DNA from: Acetobacteraceae bacterium
GTDB taxonomy: Bacteria > Pseudomonadota > Alphaproteobacteria > Acetobacterales > Acetobacteraceae
Assembly: GCA_947373495.1 (NCBI GenBank)
Contig: CANBXZ010000001.1
Coordinates: 1-64,000, forward strand
Length of the DNA: 64,000 nucleotides
Direction of reading: 5' to 3'
Positions 33,947-41,865 of this stretch are shown in pieces. Below the pieces are notes generated by a model. That model was not told the DNA's origin, made no database searches, and worked only from the letters and a program-made list of their open reading frames with translations. Position 1 is the first letter of the stretch, and the number at the start of each line of letters is the position of its first letter. The translations under genes were made by a program, and so were the position numbers.

Positions 33947-34372
33947 TCATGCCGTGGCGGCGATGCCTTCGGGCCGGTAGACGAGCAGGTCGATCTCCAC
34001 CAGCGCATCCTTGGCCAGCCCGGTGGTGCCGATGCAGGTGCGCGCCGGCAGCCGGCCGGCTGGCCAATAGCTGGCATAGGTGGCGTTCATCGCGGCGTAG
34101 TCGCGCTGGAATTCGGTCAGGAACACGCGGGCCTGCGCCACCATGGCAAGGTCGCAGCCAATGCCGGCCAGCACGAGCTTCAGGTTTTCCATCACCGCCC
34201 GGGTCTGCGCTTCCACGCCCACCGGCAGCGGCAGCGAGTTGTCCACCGGGTCGCACGGCATCTGCCCGGTGATGAAGGCCCAGGGGCCGATGGAAACCGC
34301 ATGGCTGAACGGCGCCACGCGGTCCGGGCCATTGTCCAGCGTGTGGAAGAACATCGGCGGGGGAAGGGTCAT
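33947..34372 (-). CDS. RidA/YjgF-family protein (second)
   Basis: This is a 141-residue Rid-family protein. It carries VSIGPWAFITGQMPCD, EAQTRAVMENLKLVLAGIGCDLAMVAQARVFLTEFQ and the C-terminal PARTCIGTTGLAKDALVEIDLLVYRP. That stretch contains the Arg (PARTC) that corresponds to the substrate-binding Arg of canonical RidA. It is more canonical than the Rid protein at 7938. It may remove imine/enamine intermediates formed when the imported compound is degraded. It is divergent from the MarR gene with 62 nt between them. Confidence 0.88.
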   Translation of the reverse strand: MTLPPPMFFHTLDNGPDRVAPFSHAVSIGPWAFITGQMPCDPVDNSLPLPVGVEAQTRAVMENLKLVLAGIGCDLAMVAQARVFLTEFQRDYAAMNATYASYWPAGRLPARTCIGTTGLAKDALVEIDLLVYRPEGIAATA

Positions 34373-34420
34373 CGGGGCCTCGTCAACGGGTGGGCGCCCA
34401 GGCGGCGCGGCGCGGGACTT

Positions 34421-34435
34421 GCAATGCCGGGGCCA
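34421..34435 (-). promoter_or_regulatory. Candidate sigma-54 promoter for the RidA/importer operon
   Basis: The minus-strand sequence TGGCCCC-GGCA-TTGCA has exact GG-N10-GC spacing. The -12 half is perfect and the -24 half has two mismatches. It overlaps the start of the divergent MarR gene, and the predicted start near 34409 gives a leader of about 37 nt for RidA. Confidence 0.5.
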
Positions 34436-34929
34436 TGTCCGAAGCTCCCCGCCCGCGACGCCCCGCCGCGGAAGACCTGGCCGCGCTGCTGCTCGCCCGC
34501 CCCGGCGTGCTGGTGCGCCGGCTGCACCAGATCCATTCCGCCATGTTCCAGGAGGAATGCGCCGCGTTCGGCGTCACCCCGGTGCAGTACAGCCTGCTCA
34601 CACTGGTGGCGGCCGCCCCGGGGCTGGACCAGGGCGGCGCCGCCGGCGCGCTGCGGCTGGACCGCTTCACCACCGCGGATGTCATCAAGCGCCTGGTCGG
34701 CGCCGGGCTGCTGCGGGTGCAGGCCGGGGCTGACCGCCGCACCCGGCTGCTGTGGCTGACACCACACGGCGCCCAGGTGCTGGAGGCGATGCAGCCCAGC
34801 GCCGGCCGCGCGCATGACCGCCTGGTGGAACCGCTTTCCGGCCGCGAGCAGGCCACGCTGCTGCGCATGCTGAAGCGCCTGGTGGACCGCCACGCCGCGC
34901 TGGGCGCGGTGGCGCCCAAGGTCAGGTAG
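34435..34929 (+). CDS. MarR-family transcriptional regulator
   Basis: This is a 164-residue winged-helix regulator. The DNA-binding part shows FGVTPVQYSLLTLVAAAPGLDQGGAAGALRLDRFTTADVIKRLVGAGLLRVQAGADRRTRLLWLTPHGAQ, the usual helix-turn-helix and beta-wing pattern with DRRTR. Such proteins repress nearby catabolic genes until an aromatic or other ligand binds. It is divergent from the RidA operon and convergent, with an 8-nt overlap, with the molybdenum hydroxylase genes. ATG 34435 was preferred over an in-frame start 15 codons upstream. Its target cannot be assigned. Confidence 0.88.
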   Translation: MSEAPRPRRPAAEDLAALLLARPGVLVRRLHQIHSAMFQEECAAFGVTPVQYSLLTLVAAAPGLDQGGAAGALRLDRFTTADVIKRLVGAGLLRVQAGADRRTRLLWLTPHGAQVLEAMQPSAGRAHDRLVEPLSGREQATLLRMLKRLVDRHAALGAVAPKVR

Positions 34930-35395
34930 CGGCGCCGCGCCGCGCGGCCAGCACGCCCAGGATGGCGCGGACGATGCCGCGATAGCCGGTGCAGCGGCAC
35001 AGGTTGCCGGCCAGTTCCTCGCGTACCCGCGCCTCATCGGCATGCGGCAGGCGCAGCACGATGTCCCGCGCCACCACCAGCATGCCCGGCGTGCAATAGC
35101 CGCATTGCAGCGCATGCTCGGCGCTGAAGCCCTCGCGCAGGGCCGCCATCACCGGGTCCTCGGCGAAGCCCTCGATGCTGCGCACGCTGGCACCGGCACA
35201 GGCCCCGGCATGCAGCAGGCAGGACCGCGCCGGGGCGCCGTCCACCTCCACCGTGCAGGCGCCGCAGACGCCGTGCTCGCAACCGATATGGGTACCGGTC
35301 AGCAGCAGTTCACCGCGCAGCAGGTCGGCCAGGTGGGTGCGGGGTTCGGCCTCCAGCGTCGTGGCCTGGCCATTCACCGTCAGGGAAAGCTTCAT
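34922..35395 (-). CDS. Molybdenum hydroxylase, [2Fe-2S] subunit
   Basis: This 157-residue small subunit of a xanthine-dehydrogenase/CO-dehydrogenase-type hydroxylase has two clusters. A plant-ferredoxin cluster is bound by GCEHGVCGACTV and a later Cys (SCLLHA). A helical-domain cluster is bound by CGYCTPGM and NLCRCTGY. It passes electrons from the Mo site to FAD. It is the last gene of the operon amidohydrolase-large-medium-small subunit, with ATGA overlaps at each junction. Its 3' end overlaps the MarR gene by 8 nt. Confidence 0.92.
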   Translation of the reverse strand: MKLSLTVNGQATTLEAEPRTHLADLLRGELLLTGTHIGCEHGVCGACTVEVDGAPARSCLLHAGACAGASVRSIEGFAEDPVMAALREGFSAEHALQCGYCTPGMLVVARDIVLRLPHADEARVREELAGNLCRCTGYRGIVRAILGVLAARRGAAT

Positions 35396-36183
35396 GCTGC
35401 TGCCTCCGCCGCGTGGCGCAATGCCACCCGGGCCAGGGATGCGCGCCAGGGGTCTTCCAGGCCAAGCGTGGCCACCAGCCGCGCCGCTTCGGCGGCCGGC
35501 GCGGCCCGCAGTGCAGCGGCATCCGCCAGCACCAGCGGGGCGGCGTCCAGCGCCGCCAGCACGGCGCGCGGCGCGGCGCCCGGCACCGCCAGCAGGCAGG
35601 CGGTGGCCTTGGAGAACTCGCCCGGCTTGCGGCAGAACTTCCAATGCCCCCAGCGCGTGGCCTGGGGCAGCACCGGCAGTTCGATGGCGCGCAGCAATTC
35701 ATCCGCCCGCAACGCGGTTTCGAACACGCCCAGCACGAAGCCAGCCAGCGGCACCCGCCGTTCCCCCTGTGGGCCCAGCAGCACGGCATGGCCGGGGAAG
35801 GCGGGCAGTACCGCCACCCAGTCCGCCGCCGGGTCGGCATGGGCGAAGCTGCCGCCGATGGTGCCGCGGTTGCGCACCGGCCGATAGGCGATGCGCCGCG
35901 CCACGCTGGCGAGGATCTCGCCCAGCCGGCCCGGCACGGCGCCATCCTCGATGGCGGCATGGGTGGTGCCGGCGCCGATCCGTACCACCTCGCCGGCCAG
36001 TTCCACCCCGGCATAGCCGGGCAGGTGGCGCAGGTCCGCCACCGCTTCGGGCAGCGCCAGCCGCAGGTTCAGCATCGGGCCGAGCGACTGGCCGCCGGCC
36101 ACCGGCCGGGCCCCTTCGCCCAGCAGCGCCAGCGCCGCGTTCCAGTCCGCCGGGCGGGCATAGGTGAAGGCGGCGGGCTTCAT
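35392..36183 (-). CDS. Molybdenum hydroxylase, FAD-binding subunit
   Basis: This is a 263-residue medium subunit with the FAD-binding fold. ARPVAGGQSLGPMLNLRLALPEAVADL and RNRGTIGGSFAHADPAADW match the two FAD-contact motifs of CoxM-type proteins. A C-terminal CO-dehydrogenase flavoprotein-like domain follows. It overlaps both neighbouring subunit genes by 4 nt. The acceptor may be NAD, a quinone or a cytochrome and cannot be told from the sequence. Confidence 0.92.
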   Translation of the reverse strand: MKPAAFTYARPADWNAALALLGEGARPVAGGQSLGPMLNLRLALPEAVADLRHLPGYAGVELAGEVVRIGAGTTHAAIEDGAVPGRLGEILASVARRIAYRPVRNRGTIGGSFAHADPAADWVAVLPAFPGHAVLLGPQGERRVPLAGFVLGVFETALRADELLRAIELPVLPQATRWGHWKFCRKPGEFSKATACLLAVPGAAPRAVLAALDAAPLVLADAAALRAAPAAEAARLVATLGLEDPWRASLARVALRHAAEAAA

Positions 36184-38510
36184 GCTAGCGCCCTTTCGAT
36201 CGCGGCCAGCACCCGCGCCGGCGTGGCCGGCAGGTCCAGCACCTCCGCGCCGCGGCCCGCCAGCGCGTCGTTGATGGCGTTGAGGATCGCGGCCGGTGGG
36301 CCGATGGCGCCGCTTTCGCCGATGCCCTTCTGGCCGAAGCGGGTCCAGGGGCTGGGGGTTTCCATGTGGTCGATGCGGATGTCGGGCACCTCGGTGGCGC
36401 CGGGCAGCAGGTAGTCCGCCAGGGTGCCGGCCAGGGGCTGGCCCTCGCTGTCGAACGGCATCTCCTCATACAGCGCGGTGCCGATGCCCTGGGCGGTGCC
36501 ACCCAGCACCTGGCCGTCCACGATCATCGGGTTCACCAGCGTGCCGCCATCCTCCACGATGACGTAGCTTTCCAGCGTCACGCAGCCGGTCTCGGTATCC
36601 ACCTTCGCCACCACCGCATGCGCGGCATAGCTGTGGGTGCCGGTGTCGGGGTCCGGCCGGTAGCCGGCGGTTACTTCCAGGCCGCCGCGGTCGACATCCG
36701 CCGGCAGGTTCTGCGGGCTGCGGAACCAGGTGCGGGCCACCTGGTCCAGCGTCACCTTGGCCTCGCCGGCATGCACCGCGCCATCCCGCAGCACGCAGGC
36801 GGCGCGCGGCGCCTGCAGCAGCGCGGCGCCGATCGCCAGCGCCCGTTCGCCCAACTGGGTGCAGGCTTCGGCCACCGCGCCGCCGGCCATCACCATGGCC
36901 CGGCTGCCCCAGGTGCCGGTGGAATAGGGCGTCAGCGCGGTATCGCCATGCACCACCCGCACCCGGGCCGGGTCCACGCCCAAAATCTGGTGCGCCACCT
37001 GGGCCAGCGTGGTTTCCAGCCCCTGGCCGTGGCTGTGCACGCCGGTGCGGATCTCCAGCACGCCATCCGGGGTGAAGCGCGCCTGCGCCTGCTCGAACCC
37101 CGGCACGAAGGGAATGCCCCAGCCGTGGTAGACGCTGGTGCCGTGGGCGCCCTGTTCGCAGAACACCGCCAGCCCGAAGCCCACCGCCTCGCCCGCCGCC
37201 TGCCGCGCCCGGATGCCGGCGACATCCACGGCCGCCACGGCGCGGCGCAGCGCCTCGGGGTAGTCGCCGCTGTCGAACACCTTGCCGACCAGGTTGCGGT
37301 ACGGCATCGCCTCGGGCGGCACCAGGTTGGCCTGGCGCACCTGTTCGGGCGGCAGCTTCAGCTGGCGGGCCAGCGCGTCCAGCGTGGTTTCCATGGCGTA
37401 GCACACGCCGGTACGCGCCACGCCCCGATAGGGCAGGATGGGCGGCTTGTTGGTGCAGGCGGAAACCGTGTGGAAGCGGAAGCGCGGCAGCGTGTAGGGG
37501 CCGGGGAAGATGCTGCCGATCTGCGCCGCTTCCAGGCAGGCGCTGAACGGATAGGCGGAATAGGCGCCGGCATCCACGGTGGCATTCACCTCCACCCCCA
37601 GCAGCTTGCCGCCGGCATCGGCCCAGGCGGTCACCTCGTAATGGTGCTCGCGGCAATTGGCATTGGCGGTCAGTTGCTCCAGCCGGTCCTCCAGCCAGCG
37701 CACCGGGCGGCCGAGCCGCATGGCCAGCGCGGCGCAGGCCAGTTCCTCGGCCAGCAATATCGCCTTGTAGCCGAAGCCACCGCCCACATCCGGGGAGACG
37801 ACGCGGATCTGGCCCTCATCCAGCCCGAGGCATTCGGCCAGGCCGGTCTTGGTGACATGCGGCTGCTGCGTGGCGGTGGTGACCACCAGCTGTTCCAGCC
37901 GCGGGTCCCATTCCGCCAGCACGCCACGGCCCTCGATCGGCGCCATGCTCTGCCGCGCGGTGCGCAGCCGGCGCACCACCTTGGCGGCGGCCACGGCGTC
38001 GAGGTCCGACAGGTCCTCGTCCCGCCGGGTTTCCAGGAAGGCGTTGTCCGGCCAATGCTCGTGGATCAGCGGCGCCCCGGGGGCGCGGGCGGCGAGCATG
38101 TCGCTGACCACCGGCAACGCCGCGTAGTCCAGCTCGCAGGCCGCCACCAGGTCCTCGGCCTCGGCCCGGCTGGGGGCGACGCAGGCGGCAATCACCTCCC
38201 CGACATGGCGCAGCTTGCCCTGGGCCAGCGCCGGCTGTTCCGAGACGCGGAAGCCCGGCAGCGCCGAATTGGCGCGGATCGGGCCGATCTCCGGCAGGTC
38301 GGCGGCGACGAAGACGCGCTGCTCAGCGCCGGCCGGCTTGGTCACGCCCAGCAGCCGCGCATGCGCCACCGGGCTGCGCAGGAAGGCCACCTCCAGCGTG
38401 CCGGCCGGGCGGATATCGCCGACATAGCGGCCGCGGCCCAACAGGAAGCGGGCGTCTTCCTTGCGGCGCAGGCTGGCGCCGACGCCGTGCCCGGAACGCG
38501 GCGCCGTCAC
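36180..38510 (-). CDS. Molybdenum hydroxylase, large (molybdopterin-binding) subunit
   Basis: This is a 776-residue catalytic subunit of the xanthine dehydrogenase/aldehyde oxidase superfamily. GGGFGYK at residues 243-249 and PYRGVARTG near 360-368 surround the Mo cofactor. The base catalyst Glu is Glu732 in KGIGESG. The CO-dehydrogenase active-site loop with Cys (AYRCSFR) is absent, so the enzyme should hydroxylate an aldehyde or N-heterocycle rather than oxidise CO. It is cotranscribed with an amidohydrolase upstream, a partnership seen in purine, nicotinate and other heterocycle pathways. No Mo-cofactor maturation gene (XdhC type) is present in the window. Confidence 0.92.
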   Translation of the reverse strand: MTAPRSGHGVGASLRRKEDARFLLGRGRYVGDIRPAGTLEVAFLRSPVAHARLLGVTKPAGAEQRVFVAADLPEIGPIRANSALPGFRVSEQPALAQGKLRHVGEVIAACVAPSRAEAEDLVAACELDYAALPVVSDMLAARAPGAPLIHEHWPDNAFLETRRDEDLSDLDAVAAAKVVRRLRTARQSMAPIEGRGVLAEWDPRLEQLVVTTATQQPHVTKTGLAECLGLDEGQIRVVSPDVGGGFGYKAILLAEELACAALAMRLGRPVRWLEDRLEQLTANANCREHHYEVTAWADAGGKLLGVEVNATVDAGAYSAYPFSACLEAAQIGSIFPGPYTLPRFRFHTVSACTNKPPILPYRGVARTGVCYAMETTLDALARQLKLPPEQVRQANLVPPEAMPYRNLVGKVFDSGDYPEALRRAVAAVDVAGIRARQAAGEAVGFGLAVFCEQGAHGTSVYHGWGIPFVPGFEQAQARFTPDGVLEIRTGVHSHGQGLETTLAQVAHQILGVDPARVRVVHGDTALTPYSTGTWGSRAMVMAGGAVAEACTQLGERALAIGAALLQAPRAACVLRDGAVHAGEAKVTLDQVARTWFRSPQNLPADVDRGGLEVTAGYRPDPDTGTHSYAAHAVVAKVDTETGCVTLESYVIVEDGGTLVNPMIVDGQVLGGTAQGIGTALYEEMPFDSEGQPLAGTLADYLLPGATEVPDIRIDHMETPSPWTRFGQKGIGESGAIGPPAAILNAINDALAGRGAEVLDLPATPARVLAAIERALA

Positions 38511-39790
38511 GCCGCATCCGCGAGCACGGGCTGCGGCAGGATGACCGCGGTGGCGTCGTAGCGCACCCCGGCGCGCAGGCAGAAGGCCGGCCGCAGCAGG
38601 CGTTCCGCCACCACCTGGGTGCCTTCGTTGTCCTCCAGCCGGAAGCGACCACGGTCGTCATGCAGCACCGAGACATCGGCCCCCATGCCGACGCGCAGCG
38701 CGCCGATCTCAGCCCCCATGCGCAGCATGGCGGCGGGGTTGCTGCTGACCATCGGCACCACCTGCTCCAGCGGCAGGCCCAGCGCCAGCATGCTGGTCAT
38801 GGCCGAGGCCAGCGAGAAGTTCTGGTGCCCGGCGAACATGTGGTTCTCCAGGTCGTCCGGGTGTTCGCTGGGGGTGCCGCGCGGCTTCGGCACCGTGGTG
38901 TTGTAGCCGTGCATGTCGGCGCCCAGCGTGTCCGGCACCACGCCGGCGTCGATCACCAGGCGGGCCATGTTGAAGCTGAAGTGGCTGCCATGGCCGACAT
39001 CGGTCTTGAGGCCGGCGGCCAGGGCTTCGCGCACCACCGGGTGCAGCTTGCCGTGCCGGTCCACGAAGCCGCCGGGGTGGCGGGTGAAGGGGTGCGCCAG
39101 GATGTCGCCGGGGCGCATGATCTCCAGCATTTCCGGCAGGATGGTATCGGCATCATAGCTGCGGCCGTCGCCCGGCATGGGCCAGAGTTGGCCGAAATGG
39201 ATGTACAGCGGCTGGTCCAGCCCGCGGGCGATCTCGGCGGCCTTGCGCATGGCGTCGATGCCCCAGCGGGCGAAGCCGGCGATTTCCGCATGGCCCTTCA
39301 CGCCGCGCACCAGGTCCGCGTTTTCCTTGCCGGAACGGATGGTGTCGGCCACCGCGATGCAGTCCGGGCCGTACAGCTCGGGGTAGTAATGCCCTTCCAG
39401 CCCGCCGACCATGTAGGCCGAGATGAACGCCAGCACCCGGCTGGCCGAGGGCTTCACGATGTATTCCCGGAAGCCCGGGAAGGTCAGCACCGAGGCACCG
39501 CCCTGGTCCACCAGCGTGGTCACGCCGGAATGCACGCCCACCATGTCCGGGTTCAGGCCGAAGCGGCCGCTGACGTACTGGTAGACATGCGCGTGGGTGT
39601 CGATCATGCCCGGCAACACCAGCTTGCCAGCCACGTCCACCACCTGCGTCGCCGGGCCGGGAAGGGCGTTGCCGATGGCGGCGATACGGCCATCGCTGAC
39701 CGCCACGTCCATGATGCCATCCAGCCCCTGGGCCGGGTCGATGACCCGGCCGCCGCGCAGGATGAGGTCGAAGGGCTTGGGGTCGGTCAT
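38507..39790 (-). CDS. Amidohydrolase-superfamily metal-dependent hydrolase
   Basis: This 427-residue enzyme has the dihydroorotase/D-aminoacylase-like barrel: LILRGGRVIDPAQGLDG at the N-terminus and the metal motif MIDTHAHVYQYV. Further candidates for metal binding are Lys in GVKGHAE and His in LYIHFG and ILAHPF, and ADMHGYN supplies an Asp. Members cleave cyclic amides or N-acyl amino acids, and several are misnamed. It is the first gene of the operon with the molybdenum hydroxylase and overlaps the large subunit gene by 4 nt. A perfect sigma-54-like promoter lies 42 nt before its ATG. Confidence 0.85.
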   Translation of the reverse strand: MTDPKPFDLILRGGRVIDPAQGLDGIMDVAVSDGRIAAIGNALPGPATQVVDVAGKLVLPGMIDTHAHVYQYVSGRFGLNPDMVGVHSGVTTLVDQGGASVLTFPGFREYIVKPSASRVLAFISAYMVGGLEGHYYPELYGPDCIAVADTIRSGKENADLVRGVKGHAEIAGFARWGIDAMRKAAEIARGLDQPLYIHFGQLWPMPGDGRSYDADTILPEMLEIMRPGDILAHPFTRHPGGFVDRHGKLHPVVREALAAGLKTDVGHGSHFSFNMARLVIDAGVVPDTLGADMHGYNTTVPKPRGTPSEHPDDLENHMFAGHQNFSLASAMTSMLALGLPLEQVVPMVSSNPAAMLRMGAEIGALRVGMGADVSVLHDDRGRFRLEDNEGTQVVAERLLRPAFCLRAGVRYDATAVILPQPVLADAA

Positions 39791-39831
39791 GCGGGATCTC
39801 CGATCTCGGGCAGTCGGTCGCACCGGGCTTC

Positions 39832-39846
39832 GCAAGGGCCGTGCCA
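39832..39846 (-). promoter_or_regulatory. Candidate sigma-54 promoter for the amidohydrolase/molybdenum hydroxylase operon
   Basis: The minus strand reads TGGCACG-GCCC-TTGC, a full match to the -24/-12 consensus with exact spacing. The predicted start near 39820 leaves a leader of about 30 nt before the ATG at 39790. Confidence 0.75.
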
Positions 39847-39902
39847 TGGCGGCGGCCACCGGAGGCGCGGCGCATCCCCTGCCACGCCGGGCGCCGGGCG
39901 GT

Positions 39903-39932
39903 GCGGAAATGTGGCTGTACGCACATTTCCGC
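39903..39932. promoter_or_regulatory. 11-bp perfect inverted repeat, candidate activator site
   Basis: The arms GCGGAAATGTG (39903-39913) and CACATTTCCGC (39922-39932) are perfect complements with an 8-nt spacer. The repeat sits between two divergent sigma-54-like promoters, about 57 nt from the edge of the left one and 77 nt from the right one, where enhancer-binding proteins usually sit. A hairpin role is less likely because neither operon reads through it. Confidence 0.55.
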
Positions 39933-40008
39933 GCCACTGCACCACCCTGCTGCCCATGCCGTGGGCGGCATCTCCTCAAGGCGCCGGTACGTGCGGCCAT
40001 GCTGGCGC

Positions 40009-40023
40009 TGGCACCGCCCTTGC
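40009..40023 (+). promoter_or_regulatory. Candidate sigma-54 promoter for the SDR/oxygenase/Liv operon
   Basis: TGGCACC-GCCC-TTGCT has ten bases between GG (40010-40011) and GC (40022-40023). One base in the -24 half differs from consensus. The SDR ATG lies 33 nt beyond it. Confidence 0.72.
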
Positions 40024-40055
40024 TTGGCCCCGGCTGTCGAGGGGTGGCAAGGGAA

Positions 40056-40853
40056 ATGGCGGAAGTGGAACCAGGCGTGGCCGCAGCCGCCGCCGGGCAG
40101 GCGTTGCGGGGTCGCGTGGCCGTGGTGACCGGCGGCGCCTCGGGCATCGGCTTCGCCCTGGCGCGCGGCCTGGCGCAGCGTGGCGCCCGGGTGCTGCTGG
40201 CCGACCTGGCCGGCGCCTCGGCAGCGGCCGAGACCTTGCGCGCCGAGGGCCTGGAGGCCGCCGGCTGCACCGCCGACGTGGCCAGCGAAAGCGCCACCGC
40301 CGCCATGGCCGCCGCCGCCGAGGCCAGCTTCGGCGGCCTCGACATCCTGGTGAACAACGCCGGCATCTACACCAGCCTGACACCCCGCCCGTTCGAGGAG
40401 CTGGACCTGGAGGAATGGCGCCGGGTGCTGGAGGTGAATGTGCTCGGCACCTTCCTCAGCTGTCGCGCGGTGCTGCCGGCCATGCGGCGGCGTGGCGGCG
40501 GACGCATCATCACCATCAGTTCCGGCGTGGCCTTCAAGGGCAACCCGTACATGGCGCACTACGTCGCCAGCAAGGGCGCGGTGGTCTCGCTGACCCGCGC
40601 GCTGGCCACCGAGCTGGGCCGCCACAACGTGCTGGTGAACAGCGTGGCGCCCGGCTTCACCCTCAGCGACGGCGTGCTGCGCAACCCGGTGCTGGTGGCG
40701 GGGGTGCAGGAGCCTTCGCTGCGCGGCCGGGTGCTGGCGCGGGACATGCTGCCGGGCGACCTGGTGGGCGCCGTGTGCTTCTTCGCCGGGCCGGACGCGG
40801 CCTTCATCACCGGGCAGACGCTGGTGGTGGATGGCGGGTCGTATTTCCATTGA
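40056..40853 (+). CDS. Short-chain dehydrogenase/reductase
   Basis: This is a 265-residue classical SDR oxidoreductase. It has the cofactor motif TGGASGIG, the NNAG motif in DILVNNAGIY, the catalytic Ser in ITISSGVAF, and Tyr and Lys in YVASKGA, ending with TGQTLVVDGGSYFH. The residue after the second strand is Asp (LLADLAG), which favours NAD. It would oxidise an alcohol or reduce a ketone of the compound handled by this operon. It starts the operon SDR-oxygenase-LivKHMGF. The ATG at 40056 was chosen since the conserved part begins 20 residues later, and the ribosome site is weak. Confidence 0.87.
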   Translation: MAEVEPGVAAAAAGQALRGRVAVVTGGASGIGFALARGLAQRGARVLLADLAGASAAAETLRAEGLEAAGCTADVASESATAAMAAAAEASFGGLDILVNNAGIYTSLTPRPFEELDLEEWRRVLEVNVLGTFLSCRAVLPAMRRRGGGRIITISSGVAFKGNPYMAHYVASKGAVVSLTRALATELGRHNVLVNSVAPGFTLSDGVLRNPVLVAGVQEPSLRGRVLARDMLPGDLVGAVCFFAGPDAAFITGQTLVVDGGSYFH

Positions 40854-40866
40854 ACCGGGTGCGCGC

Positions 40867-41865
40867 ATGATCCCCGTCATCGACCTGGCAGCGGCCCGGT
40901 CCGGCAGCGCGGCGGACCGCCTGCGCATCGGGCAGCAGATCGACCGCATCTGCCGCGAGATCGGCTTCTTCAGCATCACCGGCCATGGCGTGCCGCTGGC
41001 GCTGATGGACGGGCTGCGCGACACCGCGAAGACCTTCTTCGCCCAGCCACTGGCGGTGAAGCAGCGCGCCATCCACCCGGTGCAGGGCACGCCGCGCGGC
41101 TACATTGCACTGGGGGTGGAGGCGCTGGCCTACGGCAACGGCGCCACCACGCCGCCGGACCTGAAGGAATACTACCACTTCGGCCGGCAGCACTGGCCGG
41201 ACCAGCCCTACTACACCAGCGCCGAGGGCCAGCGGTACTTCCTGCCCAACCTGTGGCCGGAACACCCGCCCGGCTTCGCCGCTGCCGCCGCCGCCTACTA
41301 CGCCGCCATGGAGGCGCTGACCCAGGACCTGATGCGCATCGCCGCGCTGGGCCTTGGCATCGACGAGTACTTCTTCGACGACAAGATCGACCGCCACATC
41401 ACCGCGATGCGGCTGAACCACTACCCCGAGCAAGCCATGCCGCCGGCCCCTGGCCAGCTGCGCGCCGGCACCCATACCGACTACGGCCTGCTGACCATCC
41501 TGAACGGCGAGGACGTACCCGGCGGCCTGCAGGTGCAGACCCGCGCGGGCGCCTGGCTGGACGTGCCGACCCAGCCGGAGAACTTCGTCATCAACATCGG
41601 TGACCTGCTGATGCGCTGGACCAATGACCGCTGGGTGTCCAACCCGCACCGCGTGGTGAACCCGCCGGCCGAGGCCGCGCGCAGCCGGCGGCTGTCGATC
41701 GCCTTCTTCCACCACCCGAATTACGACGCGCTGATCGAGTGCATCGCCCCCCCGGGCGAGGCCCGCTACGCGCCGGTGCTGTCCGGCGCCTACCGCGACG
41801 AGAAGTACCGCCAGACCCGCCTGGCATCCGCCCAGGCCCAACCCGAGGAGCCACCCGCATGTTGA
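40867..41865 (+). CDS. Isopenicillin-N-synthase-like 2-oxoglutarate/Fe(II) oxygenase
   Basis: This is a 332-residue enzyme of the plant/fungal-type 2OG oxygenase family (IPNS-like). It opens IPVIDL and GFFSITGHGVP. The iron triad is His203 and Asp205 (HTDYG) and His261 (NPHRV). Arg275 and Ser277 (RLS) form the usual 2-oxoglutarate clamp. Bacterial members hydroxylate amino acids, nucleobases or hormones. It sits 13 nt after the SDR gene and overlaps the LivK-like gene by 7 nt, so its substrate is probably what the Liv-type importer brings in. Confidence 0.88.
   Translation: MIPVIDLAAARSGSAADRLRIGQQIDRICREIGFFSITGHGVPLALMDGLRDTAKTFFAQPLAVKQRAIHPVQGTPRGYIALGVEALAYGNGATTPPDLKEYYHFGRQHWPDQPYYTSAEGQRYFLPNLWPEHPPGFAAAAAAYYAAMEALTQDLMRIAALGLGIDEYFFDDKIDRHITAMRLNHYPEQAMPPAPGQLRAGTHTDYGLLTILNGEDVPGGLQVQTRAGAWLDVPTQPENFVINIGDLLMRWTNDRWVSNPHRVVNPPAEAARSRRLSIAFFHHPNYDALIECIAPPGEARYAPVLSGAYRDEKYRQTRLASAQAQPEEPPAC

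Noticed and set aside
34408-34422. Plus-strand sigma-54-like site CGGCGCGGGACTTGC before the MarR gene
   Set aside because: The spacing is right, but the start would fall at the ATG and leave no leader. The match is largely due to the palindrome TTGCAA shared with the better minus-strand site at 34421-34435.
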